The notes: generated by a model not told the origin, from the sequence alone. A DNA stretch of 64,000 bases from Leclercia sp. S52 (GCF_039727615.1 NZ_CP152474.1:1240001-1304000); one strand, 5' to 3'; positions 1 through 10,728 are shown, numbered from the stretch's first letter. Numbers and translations are program-made.

Positions 1-166
1 TTACGACAAGCAGCGGGCAGTTTCACTAAGGGGCATCCTGTTTTCGTTGAAGTTAATGCTTCTCATTTTCATGAATGAGCCGCAGGGATGCAAGCGATAG
101 TCGCACAAGATGCGCCGTCGACGGTTGACACCATCGCGCTCTGGGATTAGGTTAGCCAGCGAAAAT

Positions 167-185
167 ATAAATGATAATAATTCTT
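167..185. promoter_or_regulatory. Fur box of the entC promoter
   Basis: An AT-rich 19-mer matching about 13 of 19 positions of the Fur consensus (core AATGATAAT) lies 29 bases before the entC start. In E. coli the divergent fepB/entC promoters are repressed by Fur-Fe(II) at this place. A strong AGGAGG ribosome site follows at 203-208. Bases 1-166 hold no gene I can support and are presumably the leader of a divergent fepB lying left of the window. Confidence 0.8.
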
Positions 186-213
186 ACTGCTTTTATCATT
201 TCAGGAGGATGAT

Positions 214-1389
<1,176 letters not shown>

Positions 1390-1398
1390 GGATCCATC

Positions 1399-2997
1399 AT
1401 GACTATTCCCTTTACCCGCTGGCCCGACGACTTCGCCCGCCGCTATCGTGAAAAAGGTTACTGGCAGGATCAGCCTCTGACGGAGATCCTGACCCGCCAC
1501 GCCGACAGCGATGCGCTGGCGCTTATCGACGGCGAACGCCGCTTCACGTATCGCCAGCTCCAGCAGTCCGTTAATAACCTCGCAGCCGCGCTGCAGGCGC
1601 AGGGCGTCCAGCGGGGCGAAACCGCCCTGGTACAGCTGGGCAACGTCGCCGAGTTCTACATCACCTTTTTCGCGCTGTTGCAGGTGGGCGTGGCCCCGGT
1701 CAATGCCCTCTTTAGTCATCAGCGCAGCGAGCTGAACGCCTACGCCAGCCAGATTGAACCCGCGCTGCTGATTGCCGATCGTGCCCACGGCCTGTTTGCC
1801 GGCGACGACTTCCTCAACACCTTTGTCGATCAACACCGCTCTGTGCGCATGGTGCTGCTGCGTGGCGAAGGGCTGGAGGCGGCCATTGCCCGCCCGGCGG
1901 ATAACTTTATCGCCAGCCCGACCCCGGCCGATGAGGTGGCGTTCTTCCAGCTCTCCGGCGGCAGCACCGGCACGCCGAAGCTGATCCCGCGCACCCACAA
2001 CGACTACTACTACAGCATTCGTCGCAGCAACGAGATCTGCGGGATTAGTGCGCAAACCCGTTACCTGAATGCCCTCCCGGCGGCGCACAACTTCGCGATG
2101 AGCTCCCCGGGCACGCTGGGGATCTTTATGGCCGGGGGCTGCGTGGTGCTGGCCAACGATCCGAGCGCCACGCTCTGCTTCCCGCTTATCGAACAGCATC
2201 AGATCACCGTCACCTCGCTGGTACCTCCGGCGGTCAGTCTGTGGCTGCAGGCTATCGCGGAAGGGACTGGCAATGCCCAGCTGGCGTCGCTGCAGCTATT
2301 GCAGGTGGGCGGTGCGCGTCTCTCCGCTACGCTTGCCGCCCGTATTCCGGCGGAGATGGGCTGCCAGCTCCAGCAGGTGTTTGGCATGGCCGAAGGGCTG
2401 GTGAACTACACCGCGCTGGACGATGCCCCGGAACGCATCATGAATACCCAGGGCCGTCCGATGTGCGCGGATGACGAAGTGTGGGTGGCCGACGAGCAGG
2501 GTAATCCGCTGCCGCGCGGCGAGGTGGGACGTCTGATGACCCGCGGGCCTTACACCTTCCGCGGCTACTACAAAAGCCCGGAACATAACGCCAGCGCCTT
2601 TGATGCCAACGGCTTTTACTGCTCCGGAGATCTGATCGCCATTGACGAGCAGGGCTATATCACCGTACAGGGACGCGAGAAAGATCAGATCAACCGTGGC
2701 GGGGAGAAGATTGCCGCCGAAGAGGTGGAAAACCTGCTCCTGCGCCACGAGGCGGTGATCCACGCCGCGCTGGTCAGCATGGAGGACAGCCTGCTGGGCG
2801 AGAAGAGCTGCGCGTATCTGGTGGTGAAACAGCCCCTGCGCGCGGTCGAAGTGCGCCGCTTCCTGCGCGAGCAGGGCGTGGCTGAATTCAAACTGCCGGA
2901 TCGCGTGGAGTGCCTGGAGGCACTGCCCCTGACGCCGGTAGGCAAAGTCGATAAAAAACAATTACGCCTGTGGCTGGCCGAACGGGCGCAGGGCTGA
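1399..2997 (+). CDS. entE: 2,3-dihydroxybenzoate-AMP ligase EntE
   Basis: Activates 2,3-dihydroxybenzoate with ATP and loads it onto the phosphopantetheine arm of EntB. The product has 532 residues (E. coli 536) and is a stand-alone adenylation enzyme: the phosphate-binding loop SGGSTGTPK lies near residues 186-194, the central motif [12 protein letters not shown] follows, and the C-terminal PVGKVDKK segment holds the catalytic lysine. It sits 9 bases after entC and 10 before entB, as expected of an operon. Aryl-acid adenylating enzymes of other siderophore systems are the only near alternative, and the ent context excludes them. Confidence 0.97.
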   Translation: MTIPFTRWPDDFARRYREKGYWQDQPLTEILTRHADSDALALIDGERRFTYRQLQQSVNNLAAALQAQGVQRGETALVQLGNVAEFYITFFALLQVGVAPVNALFSHQRSELNAYASQIEPALLIADRAHGLFAGDDFLNTFVDQHRSVRMVLLRGEGLEAAIARPADNFIASPTPADEVAFFQLSGGSTGTPKLIPRTHNDYYYSIRRSNEICGISAQTRYLNALPAAHNFAMSSPGTLGIFMAGGCVVLANDPSATLCFPLIEQHQITVTSLVPPAVSLWLQAIAEGTGNAQLASLQLLQVGGARLSATLAARIPAEMGCQLQQVFGMAEGLVNYTALDDAPERIMNTQGRPMCADDEVWVADEQGNPLPRGEVGRLMTRGPYTFRGYYKSPEHNASAFDANGFYCSGDLIAIDEQGYITVQGREKDQINRGGEKIAAEEVENLLLRHEAVIHAALVSMEDSLLGEKSCAYLVVKQPLRAVEVRRFLREQGVAEFKLPDRVECLEALPLTPVGKVDKKQLRLWLAERAQG

Positions 2998-3007
2998 GGA
3001 GCAGAAG

Positions 3008-3862
3008 ATGGCAATTCCAAAATTAACCGGTTACGCGCTGCCAGGCGCGGCAGATATGCCGACCAACAAAGTCAACTGGACCATGGAGCCCGCGCGCGCC
3101 GCGCTGCTGATCCACGATATGCAGGAGTATTTCCTCAACTTCTGGGGCGATAACTGCCCGATGATGGCCCAGGTGGTGGCGAACATTGCCCGCCTGCGCG
3201 ACTACTGCAAACAGCACAATATTCCGGTCTATTATACCGCCCAGCCGAAAGAGCAGAGCGATGAGGACCGCGCCCTGCTGAATGACATGTGGGGACCGGG
3301 CCTGACCCGCTCGCCGGAACAGCAGCGCATTGTCGCAGAGCTGACCCCGGATGAAGCCGACACCGTGCTGGTGAAGTGGCGCTACAGCGCGTTTCACCGC
3401 TCGCCGCTGGAGCAGATGCTCAAAGAGACCGGCCGCGACCAGCTGATCATCACCGGCGTATATGCCCACATCGGCTGCATGACCACCGCCACCGACGCCT
3501 TTATGCGCGACATCCAGCCGTTCTTCGTCGCCGATGCGCTGGCGGACTTCACCCGGGATGAGCACCTGATGTCGCTTAAGTATGTGGCCGGTCGCTCCGG
3601 GCGCGTGGTGATGACCGACGAACTGCTGCCGTCTATTCCTGTCTCGAAAGCGGCGCTGCGCGAACTCATCCTGCCGCTGCTGGATGAGTCCGACGAGCCG
3701 CTGGATGACGAAAACCTGATCGACTACGGTCTGGATTCGGTGCAGATGATGGCCCTGGCGGCGCGCTGGCGCAAAGTGCATGGCGATATCGACTTCGTGA
3801 TGCTGGCGAAAAACCCGACCCTGGATGCCTGGTGGGCGCTGCTCTCCCGCGAGGTGAAATAA
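3008..3862 (+). CDS. entB: Bifunctional isochorismatase / aryl carrier protein EntB
   Basis: The N-terminal isochorismatase domain (about residues 1-205) hydrolyses isochorismate to 2,3-dihydro-2,3-dihydroxybenzoate. The C-terminal aryl carrier domain carries dihydroxybenzoate for assembly by EntF. The carrier attachment serine is Ser244 in the motif GLDSVQ. The length of 284 residues compares with 285 in E. coli. Its TAA shares a base with the entA ATG (TAATG), which implies translational coupling. Confidence 0.97.
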   Translation: MAIPKLTGYALPGAADMPTNKVNWTMEPARAALLIHDMQEYFLNFWGDNCPMMAQVVANIARLRDYCKQHNIPVYYTAQPKEQSDEDRALLNDMWGPGLTRSPEQQRIVAELTPDEADTVLVKWRYSAFHRSPLEQMLKETGRDQLIITGVYAHIGCMTTATDAFMRDIQPFFVADALADFTRDEHLMSLKYVAGRSGRVVMTDELLPSIPVSKAALRELILPLLDESDEPLDDENLIDYGLDSVQMMALAARWRKVHGDIDFVMLAKNPTLDAWWALLSREVK

Positions 3863-4617
3863 TGGCCAGGTTCGATTTCGCCGGGAAAACCGTCTGGGTG
3901 ACCGGAGCCGGAAAAGGCATCGGTTACGCCACCGCGCGGGCGTTTGCGGAGGCGGGCGCACAGGTGACGGGCTTTGACGTCGCCTTCCCGCAGGCGAGCT
4001 ATCCCTTTGCCACCGAAGTGCTGAACGTGGCGGACGCGGGTCAGGTGCACGAGGTTTGCGGGCGTCTGCTGGCAACGATCGAACGTCTGGATGTGCTGGT
4101 CAATGCCGCCGGGATCCTGCGGATGGGGGCGACGGACCAGCTGTCGCAGGAGGACTGGCAACAGACCTTTGCGGTCAACGTCGGCGGGGCGTTCAACCTG
4201 TTCCAGCAGACGATGGGCCAGTTCCGTCGTCAGCAGGGCGGGGCGATTGTCACCGTGGCTTCCGACGCGGCCCATACGCCGCGCATCGGCATGAGCGCCT
4301 ATGGGGCGTCGAAAGCGGCGCTGAAAAGCCTGGCCCTGACCGTCGGCCTCGAGCTGGCGGGCAGCGGCGTGCGCTGTAATCTGGTGTCGCCGGGCTCGAC
4401 CGATACCGACATGCAGCGCACCCTGTGGGTGAGCGATGACGCCGAACAGCAGCGCATTCGCGGCTTTGGCGAGCAGTTCAAGCTCGGCATCCCGCTGGGC
4501 AAAATCGCCCGTCCGCAGGAGATTGCGCATACCGTGCTGTTCCTCGCTTCCGACCTCGCCAGCCATATCACCCTGCAGGATATCGTGGTGGACGGCGGCT
4601 CCACGCTGGGGGCCTAG
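3862..4617 (+). CDS. entA: 2,3-dihydro-2,3-dihydroxybenzoate dehydrogenase EntA
   Basis: NAD-dependent oxidation of dihydro-dihydroxybenzoate to 2,3-dihydroxybenzoate. This is a short-chain dehydrogenase of 251 residues (E. coli 248) with the nucleotide motif TGAGKGIG near residues 10-17 and the catalytic Tyr147-xxx-Lys151 (YGASK). I chose the ATG at 3862 rather than the in-frame upstream codon inside entB, because it overlaps the entB stop by one base as in E. coli and gives a family-length protein. Confidence 0.97.
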   Translation: MARFDFAGKTVWVTGAGKGIGYATARAFAEAGAQVTGFDVAFPQASYPFATEVLNVADAGQVHEVCGRLLATIERLDVLVNAAGILRMGATDQLSQEDWQQTFAVNVGGAFNLFQQTMGQFRRQQGGAIVTVASDAAHTPRIGMSAYGASKAALKSLALTVGLELAGSGVRCNLVSPGSTDTDMQRTLWVSDDAEQQRIRGFGEQFKLGIPLGKIARPQEIAHTVLFLASDLASHITLQDIVVDGGSTLGA

Positions 4618-5031
<414 letters not shown>

Positions 5032-5045
5032 GTTGCGCGATGTTG

Positions 5046-5323
5046 CCGGGTGGCGGCTTCGCCTTACCCGGCCTACGGTTCGGGGTTGCTGTTTTCCGGG
5101 TGGCGGCTTCGCCTTACCCGGCCTACGGTTCGGGGTTGCTGTTGTCCGGGTGGCGGCTTCGCCTTACCCGGCCTACGGTTCGGGGTTGCTGTTGTCCGGG
5201 TGGCGGCTTCGCCTTACCCGGCCTACGGTTCGGGGTTGCTGTTGTCCGGGTGGCGGCTTCGCCTTACCCGGCCTACGTTTCAGGGATGTTGTAGGCCCGG
5301 TAAGCGAAGCGCCACCGGGCATT
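5046..5323. repeat. Tandem 50-bp REP-containing array plus one inverted REP
   Basis: Five direct copies of a 50-base unit begin at 5046, 5096, 5146, 5196 and 5246. Each holds a REP palindrome (CCGGGTGGCGGCTTCGCC...) and a short spacer. Copies 3-5 share the spacer and copy 2 differs by one base. An inverted REP follows at 5291-5320. Since 50 is not a multiple of 3, the array leaves all three plus frames open and creates false repetitive reading frames. It lies between entH and cstA. Confidence 0.93.
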
Positions 5324-5494
5324 TCGTGCACCGAGTTAACAACCTCGTCCTGGGTGAAAGTGATCGGCTTAACAATGTTATGTAAATGACTGGTTGGATG
5401 TCTGTTTTTAAGTGTGGTTGAGTTGTTAAATCTTAAGCGAGTGTTATAGATACAAAATGTAACATCTCACTTCTGCGATGATGGAAACCATATC
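5324..5494 (+). promoter_or_regulatory. cstA upstream region
   Basis: AT-rich region with no gene. A possible sigma-70 pair is TTGAGT near 5418 and TATAGA near 5446. In E. coli cstA is activated by CRP and repressed post-transcriptionally by CsrA. I see only a weak half of a CRP-like site near 5358, so the assignment rests mainly on position. Confidence 0.4.
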
Positions 5495-7600
5495 ATGAAC
5501 AACTCAGGGAAATACCTCATCTGGGCAGGGCTCTCCGTGGTGGGCGCCTTTGCGCTGGGCTATATCGCCCTCAACCGCGGGGAACAGATCAATGCGCTGT
5601 GGATAGTGGTCGCAGCGGTCTGTATCTATCTGATTGCCTACCGTTTTTACGGCCAGTATATCGCCCGCAACGTGCTCTCCGTCGACCCGACGCGCATGAC
5701 GCCGGCGGTGCGGCATAACGACGGTCTGGACTATGTGCCGACCGACAAAAAAGTGCTGTTCGGTCACCACTTTGCCGCCATCGCCGGGGCCGGGCCGCTG
5801 GTGGGGCCGGTGCTTGCCGCGCAGATGGGCTATCTGCCGGGGATGATCTGGATCCTTGCCGGGGTGGTACTGGCCGGTGCGGTGCAGGACTTTATGGTGC
5901 TGTTCGTCTCCACCCGCCGCGACGGACGTTCGCTCGGCGAGCTGGTGAAAGAGGAGATGGGCCCGACCGCCGGGGTCATTGCCCTGATCGCGACCTTTAT
6001 GATCATGGTGATCATCCTCGCGGTGCTGGCGATGATCGTGGTGAAAGCACTGACCCACAGCCCGTGGGGGACATACACCGTTGCCTTCACCATTCCGCTG
6101 GCGATCTTCATGGGGATCTACATTCGCTATCTGCGCCCGGGGCGCATTGGCGAAGTGTCGGTGATTGGCCTGTTCTTCCTGGTGTTCGCCATTATCTCCG
6201 GTGGCTGGGTGGCCGAGAGCCCGACCTGGGCGCCGTATTTTGACTTTACCGGCGTACAGCTGACCTGGATGCTGGTGGGCTATGGCTTTGTGGCCGCCGT
6301 TCTGCCGGTGTGGCTGCTGCTTGCCCCGCGCGATTACCTCTCCACCTTCCTGAAAATCGGCACCATCATCGGGCTGGCGATTGGCATTCTGATTATGCGC
6401 CCGACCCTGACCATGCCTGCGGTGACCAAATTCATTGACGGTACCGGCCCGGTCTGGACCGGCAATATGTTCCCGTTCCTGTTTATCACCATCGCCTGTG
6501 GCGCGGTTTCTGGCTTCCATGCCCTGATCGCCTCCGGCACCACGCCGAAGATGCTGGCCAATGAAAGTCAGGCCTGCCTGATCGGCTATGGCGGCATGCT
6601 GATGGAATCCTTCGTCGCGATTATGGCGCTGGTTTCGGCCTGCATTATCGATCCGGGCGTTTACTTTGCAATGAACAGCCCGATGGCGGTGCTGGCCCCG
6701 GCCGGTACGGCGGACGTGGTGGCCTCTGCGGCGCAGGTGGTCAGCGGCTGGGGCTTTGCTATTACCCCGGACACCCTGAGCCAGATTGCCAATGAGGTGG
6801 GCGAGCAGTCGATTATCTCCCGTGCGGGCGGGGCACCGACCCTGGCGGTGGGGATGGCCTACATTCTGCACGGCGCGCTGGGCGGCCTGATGGATGTGTC
6901 GTTCTGGTATCACTTTGCCATTTTGTTCGAGGCCCTGTTTATCCTGACGGCGGTGGATGCGGGGACCCGTGCGGCGCGCTTTATGCTGCAGGATCTGCTG
7001 GGGGTGATTTCACCTAACCTGAAACGCACCGAATCGCTGCCGGCCAACCTGCTGGCAACGGCGCTCTGCGTGCTGGCGTGGGGTTACTTCCTGCATCAGG
7101 GGGTGGTCGACCCGCTGGGCGGCATCAACACCCTGTGGCCGCTGTTCGGGATCGCGAACCAGATGCTGGCCGGTATGGCGCTGATGCTCTGCGCGGTGGT
7201 GCTGTTCAAGATGAAACGTCAGCGTTACGCCTGGGTGGCCCTGGTGCCAACGGCCTGGCTGTTGATCTGTACCCTGACCGCCGGCTGGCAGAAAGCCTTC
7301 AGCCCGGATAATAAAGTGGGCTTCCTCGCCATCGCCAACAAGTTCCAGGCGATGATCGACAGCGGTAAGATCCCGGCCCAGTACACCGAGTCGCAGCTGT
7401 CACAGCTGGTGTTTAACAACCGTCTGGATGCCGGGCTGACCATCTTCTTTATGGTGGTGGTTGTGGTGCTGGCGCTGTATTCTCTGAAGACCGCGCTGGC
7501 CGCCCTGAAACAGGACAAGCCAACGGCGAAAGAGACGCCGTATCAGCCGATGCCTGCCAACTATGAAGAGATTGTGACCCAGGCGAAAGGGGCGCATTAA
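5495..7600 (+). CDS. cstA: Pyruvate transporter / carbon starvation protein CstA
   Basis: Large polytopic inner-membrane protein of 701 residues, identical in length to E. coli CstA and closely similar throughout. It takes up pyruvate (and has been linked to peptide use) under carbon starvation. Many hydrophobic segments are visible, with the conserved block GHHFAAIAGAGPLVGP near residues 90-105. ybdD follows at 7704, as in E. coli, where CstA-family transporters are paired with a small YbdD-type protein. Confidence 0.96.
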   Translation: MNNSGKYLIWAGLSVVGAFALGYIALNRGEQINALWIVVAAVCIYLIAYRFYGQYIARNVLSVDPTRMTPAVRHNDGLDYVPTDKKVLFGHHFAAIAGAGPLVGPVLAAQMGYLPGMIWILAGVVLAGAVQDFMVLFVSTRRDGRSLGELVKEEMGPTAGVIALIATFMIMVIILAVLAMIVVKALTHSPWGTYTVAFTIPLAIFMGIYIRYLRPGRIGEVSVIGLFFLVFAIISGGWVAESPTWAPYFDFTGVQLTWMLVGYGFVAAVLPVWLLLAPRDYLSTFLKIGTIIGLAIGILIMRPTLTMPAVTKFIDGTGPVWTGNMFPFLFITIACGAVSGFHALIASGTTPKMLANESQACLIGYGGMLMESFVAIMALVSACIIDPGVYFAMNSPMAVLAPAGTADVVASAAQVVSGWGFAITPDTLSQIANEVGEQSIISRAGGAPTLAVGMAYILHGALGGLMDVSFWYHFAILFEALFILTAVDAGTRAARFMLQDLLGVISPNLKRTESLPANLLATALCVLAWGYFLHQGVVDPLGGINTLWPLFGIANQMLAGMALMLCAVVLFKMKRQRYAWVALVPTAWLLICTLTAGWQKAFSPDNKVGFLAIANKFQAMIDSGKIPAQYTESQLSQLVFNNRLDAGLTIFFMVVVVVLALYSLKTALAALKQDKPTAKETPYQPMPANYEEIVTQAKGAH

Positions 7601-7602
7601 AG

Positions 7603-7683
7603 GCAATGCCGGGTGGCGCTAGCGCTTACCCGGCCTACAATCCTTATCCCCCTCTCCCTTTGGGAGAGGGTTAGGGTGAGGGG
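7603..7683. repeat. Single REP and a CCCTCTCCC inverted repeat
   Basis: A REP unit (7609-7640) is followed by an inverted repeat CCCTCTCCC...GGGAGAGGG that continues into TTAGGGTGAGGGG. A related CCCTCACC/CTCTCCC element occurs at 15753-15790. Both are intergenic and non-coding. Confidence 0.75.
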
Positions 7684-7703
7684 AAACAACGAGAAACCGA
7701 ATT

Positions 7704-7901
7704 ATGTTCGACACCCTATCCAAAGCAGGTAAGTACTTAGGCCAGGCGGCAAAAATGATGATCGGCGTGCCGGACTACGACAACTACGTTGAGCATATGC
7801 GCGTCAACCATCCTGACCAGACCCCGATGACCTACGAAGCATTTTTCCGCGATCGCCAGGACGCCCGTTACGGCGCCAAAGGCGGAGCGAAGTGCTGTTA
7901 A
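7704..7901 (+). CDS. ybdD: YbdD/YjiX family small protein
   Basis: A 65-residue protein matching E. coli YbdD over its full length, including the [15 protein letters not shown] block and the terminal Cys-Cys pair. Proteins of this family accompany CstA/BtsT pyruvate transporters and are thought to be needed for their activity. The stop codon overlaps the convergent antitoxin stop by a few bases (7898-7901). Confidence 0.93.
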   Translation: MFDTLSKAGKYLGQAAKMMIGVPDYDNYVEHMRVNHPDQTPMTYEAFFRDRQDARYGAKGGAKCC

Positions 7902-8302
7902 CCCTCTTTCGGCAGGTAAAGACTGATCTGCTCTTGTTTACAGCCGTAAATAGCCGCCAGTTTTTCACGGGTGCGTTTCTGCGGACGGGAGTCGACGGCT
8001 TCGAGCTGTGACACGGCGGACTGGCTGATGCCCAGTTTGTCGGCCACCTCCTGTTGCGATAAGCCGCGATGAATGCGCCAGGCGGCCTGCAGGCTGACCT
8101 CCTGCCAGGTCATGATGCTGCACACGTCGCCGGGCAACCAAACGTCATCGTAGATATCGTGCTCGATCTCAATATCTTCCAGGTCGTCATCCGTTTCATC
8201 GTCGATTTCTGATAATTGCAAGCGCATCCAAAAGTATTCGTCATAAGGGATAACGGCGTACTGTGCTTTCCCTTCATCGTCCTTAATTATCTGAACAGCC
8301 AT
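7898..8302 (-). CDS. HTH antitoxin with acidic N-terminal region (type II TA)
   Basis: A 134-residue protein. Residues 1-30 resemble the N-terminal strand-helix of Phd/YefM-like antitoxins (AVIPYDEY), residues 32-53 are very acidic, and about 70-125 form a Cro/XRE helix-turn-helix ([20 protein letters not shown]). It overlaps the end of the RelE-like toxin gene by 20 bases, so the two are co-translated and the pair probably represses its own promoter. The toxin-first order is like HigBA. The locus is absent from this position in E. coli K-12. Confidence 0.85.
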   Translation of the reverse strand: MAVQIIKDDEGKAQYAVIPYDEYFWMRLQLSEIDDETDDDLEDIEIEHDIYDDVWLPGDVCSIMTWQEVSLQAAWRIHRGLSQQEVADKLGISQSAVSQLEAVDSRPQKRTREKLAAIYGCKQEQISLYLPKEG

Positions 8303-8579
8303 AGGGCATATCCTCCTCGTGCAGGTAGGTCGTTGTTGTTCTGCGTTTAATGGCTAAAACATAACATTCGTGATGGTGATTATCCTGAAGGGTAATGAAG
8401 ATTCGATAATCACCTACTCGCAGACGGAAACGGTTCTCAGAACCCGATATTTTCTTGATATCGGGTCGGGGAGCCGAGCGGTCATTCAGTTGGGCAAGCT
8501 TTGCTTCTATTCGCTGCCGATACCGGCTGTCAATTTTAGCCAGTGCCTTCTTCGCAGCCTGTGACCAGAAAATCTTCAT
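8283..8579 (-). CDS. RelE/ParE-superfamily toxin
   Basis: A 98-residue basic protein with the RelE-like features FWSQAAKKALAKID, a central RFRLRVGDYRI strand and a CYVLAIKRR C-terminal region. Members are ribosome-dependent mRNA interferases or gyrase poisons; which applies here cannot be told. The start is set by GGAGG 7 bases before the ATG at 8579. An upstream in-frame start would add 56 low-complexity residues and lacks a ribosome site. It is the first gene of the two-gene TA operon. Confidence 0.85.
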   Translation of the reverse strand: MKIFWSQAAKKALAKIDSRYRQRIEAKLAQLNDRSAPRPDIKKISGSENRFRLRVGDYRIFITLQDNHHHECYVLAIKRRTTTTYLHEEDMPYGCSDN

Positions 8580-8769
8580 CCGTACCTCCACTGTACGCCC
8601 ACACAAAATATAAGGAAATAATAAGACTATTAGATAAATTCCGAATGTCTTATGAGGTACTGTAGGTCGGGGTCTGGAGCGAAAAAAGCGGCAAAAAGCG
8701 GATCGTCGAGACGGGTCGAAAATACCTCTGCCGGGCGACAGAGGCATGCATAACCTTTGCGAGCGGACG

Positions 8770-9513
8770 TCAGGCGTTCAGGCCGCCGTCCACATCCAGA
8801 CCGGTGCCGGAGATCTGCCCGGCGGCGGGGCTGGCGAGGAAGGTGACCGCGGCGGCGATATCTTCCGGCTGGCCGTAGTGCCCGGTGGCAATGAGCTGAC
8901 GCTGGGATGCGGCCTGCACACCGTCCTCCGGGTTCATATCACTGTTGGTGGGGCCGGGGTGGACCAGATTGACGGTAATGCCGCGCGGGCCGAGGTCGCG
9001 CGCCAGTCCGCGGGTCAGGGAGTTGAGCGCCGATTTGGTCATCGAATATACCGCGATACCCGGCTGGGCAACGCGGTTGGCCAGACAGCTGCCGATGTTG
9101 ATGATCCGTCCGCCGTCGGACATATGCACCAGCGCGGCCTGGGTGGCGATCACCACCCCACGAATATTAACGTTAATCAGAGCGTCAATGTCCGCCAGGG
9201 TCATGGACTCCAGCGGCCCGCCGCGCGCAATCCCGGCGTTATTGACCAGAATATCCAGCCCGCCCAGGGTGCGTGCCGCATGGGTGACGGCATCCTGAAT
9301 GGCCTCTGCGCTGGCGCTGTCGGCCTGAATCGCCTCGCTGAGACGACCTAACGACGTAATTTCATCCGCGACGGCCTGGGCTTTATCGGCGGATTTTTCG
9401 TAGGTGATAACCACATCGGCACCCGCCCGGGCCAGCGAGAGCGCAATGGCGCGCCCTAAACCCCGGCTGGCCCCGGTAACCAGCGCCTTCTTACCTGTTA
9501 AATCGATCTGCAT
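8770..9513 (-). CDS. Short-chain dehydrogenase/reductase, BdcA/FabG-like
   Basis: A 247-residue classical SDR: cofactor motif TGASRGLG (residues 14-21), NNAG near residue 90, catalytic serine in the NIGS segment and YSMTK as the Tyr-xxx-Lys pair. It resembles E. coli BdcA and 3-oxoacyl-ACP reductases; the substrate is unknown. It is preceded by its own promoter with an operator-like dyad (9533-9576), so it is probably separately controlled although hcxA lies upstream on the same strand. Confidence 0.85.
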   Translation of the reverse strand: MQIDLTGKKALVTGASRGLGRAIALSLARAGADVVITYEKSADKAQAVADEITSLGRLSEAIQADSASAEAIQDAVTHAARTLGGLDILVNNAGIARGGPLESMTLADIDALINVNIRGVVIATQAALVHMSDGGRIINIGSCLANRVAQPGIAVYSMTKSALNSLTRGLARDLGPRGITVNLVHPGPTNSDMNPEDGVQAASQRQLIATGHYGQPEDIAAAVTFLASPAAGQISGTGLDVDGGLNA

Positions 9514-9532
9514 GATGACCTCAACTTAAGTG

Positions 9533-9576
9533 ATGAGAACCCTCATTAGGTATAGAAGGCGCATGTCCGGCGTCAA
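9533..9576 (-). promoter_or_regulatory. Promoter and operator-like dyad of the SDR gene
   Basis: On the minus strand TTGACG (9571-9576), a 16-base spacer and TATACC (9549-9554) form a good sigma-70 promoter. Directly downstream lies the inverted repeat ATGAG-4-CTCAT (9533-9546), placed where a TetR- or MarR-type repressor would block initiation. No regulator gene is adjacent. Confidence 0.55.
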
Positions 9577-9581
9577 TGCGC

Positions 9582-10670
9582 TTAGCGGCTGAGGTTTTCC
9601 ACTTTCTCAAACGCGGCGCGCAGGATCTCCGGCGTCAGGGCGATCGGCAGGGCGTGGATCGACTCCACCGGGCGCAGAGTATGGGCGATCACCCGATCCA
9701 GCTCGTCGCGGTTGTGGATGTCCACTTCCAGCGCGCGCAGGGTGGTGGGCAGGTTAAAGCGCTGGTACGCCGCGACCAGCTCGCGCAGCACCTCGTCCTG
9801 ACCGAGCAGGGCGCTCTGCACCAGAATGCCGTAGGCCACTTTGGTGCCGTGGAGGAACTGCGCGGTCTGCGGCAGCACCGTCAGGCCGTTATGCACCGCA
9901 TGCGCCGCCGCCACGCGGGTGTAGCGTTCCCCGAGGCCGCCGACCATGCCGCCGCCGGCAATAATGGCATCCACCACGTCATGAAACTCCCGGGTCACCT
10001 CGCGGCGCGTCTGGTCGGCCAGCGCCTGCTCGCTCTGTTCCAGCAGCACGTCGCGGATCGCCAGCGCACCATTAATGCCGAGCCTGACCGTCAGCGGAAG
10101 CTGTTCGGGTTGCGGGGCCAGCACCACCGCTTCATACCATTTCGCCAGGGTATCGCCGATCCCCGCCAGCAGGTATTCCGCCGGGGCGTTAAGCACGATC
10201 TCCGGCTCGACCAGCACAAGGTAGTTGGCGTCGTCAAAAATTTCAAAGTGCAGCGCCTGCCCGGCATCGTTGTACCACACCGACAGCGGAGTCCAGGCGG
10301 CGCAGGTGGCGGCGATGGTCGGAATGGCCACCACCGGCAGGCCCAGACGGCGGGCCACCGCTTTGGCGGTATCCAGCAGCGCGCCGCCGCCGACGCCAAT
10401 CACCACGCTGCGATCCGCCCCGGAGGCCTCCGCAAGCGCATTTACGTCGTGCTCGCTGCAGTGGCCTTTAAACAGCAGGTGTCTGGCTCCCTCGGTGTGG
10501 AAGCTCGGCGGCAGGAAAGGTTGAGCCCCGGCAAGGGCGCGTTCGCCGTAGATCCATACCGCCCGGGAGAGCTGTTCCGGGGTGAAAAAAGCGTCCAGGC
10601 GGGCAAGGGCTCCGCGATGGGAGTAGTAGTTGGCCGGGCCGGGAACGACGCGGATATCGGTGTTACTCAT
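9582..10670 (-). CDS. hcxA: Hydroxycarboxylate dehydrogenase A (YbdH)
   Basis: A 362-residue protein of the iron/glycerol-dehydrogenase family, the same length as E. coli YbdH, with the NAD-binding GVGGGALLDTAK block and metal-ligand histidines in the C-terminal half (AAAHAVHNGL, LHGTKVAYG). The E. coli enzyme reduces 2-oxo acids such as 2-oxobutyrate and 2-oxoglutarate. The start at 10670 follows AAGGACACC; an upstream in-frame codon would add 16 residues without family support. The MetJ-like operator at 10713-10728 and the mtn neighbours suggest a role with methionine-derived keto acids, which is inference. Confidence 0.92.
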   Translation of the reverse strand: MSNTDIRVVPGPANYYSHRGALARLDAFFTPEQLSRAVWIYGERALAGAQPFLPPSFHTEGARHLLFKGHCSEHDVNALAEASGADRSVVIGVGGGALLDTAKAVARRLGLPVVAIPTIAATCAAWTPLSVWYNDAGQALHFEIFDDANYLVLVEPEIVLNAPAEYLLAGIGDTLAKWYEAVVLAPQPEQLPLTVRLGINGALAIRDVLLEQSEQALADQTRREVTREFHDVVDAIIAGGGMVGGLGERYTRVAAAHAVHNGLTVLPQTAQFLHGTKVAYGILVQSALLGQDEVLRELVAAYQRFNLPTTLRALEVDIHNRDELDRVIAHTLRPVESIHALPIALTPEILRAAFEKVENLSR

Positions 10671-10712
10671 GATGGTGTCCTTTTTACGAAGCGCTAACCC
10701 GATGTTATAGCT

Positions 10713-10728
10713 AGACATCCAGATGGCT
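10713..10728. promoter_or_regulatory. MetJ operator between hcxA and the ABC importer
   Basis: Two adjacent 8-mers, AGACATCC and AGATGGCT, each match the met box AGACGTCT at 6 of 8 positions in the tandem register MetJ needs. The site lies 43 bases before hcxA and about 100 before the ABC transporter genes, so it could control both. The same architecture occurs at 17041-17064 and 20116-20131. Confidence 0.7.
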
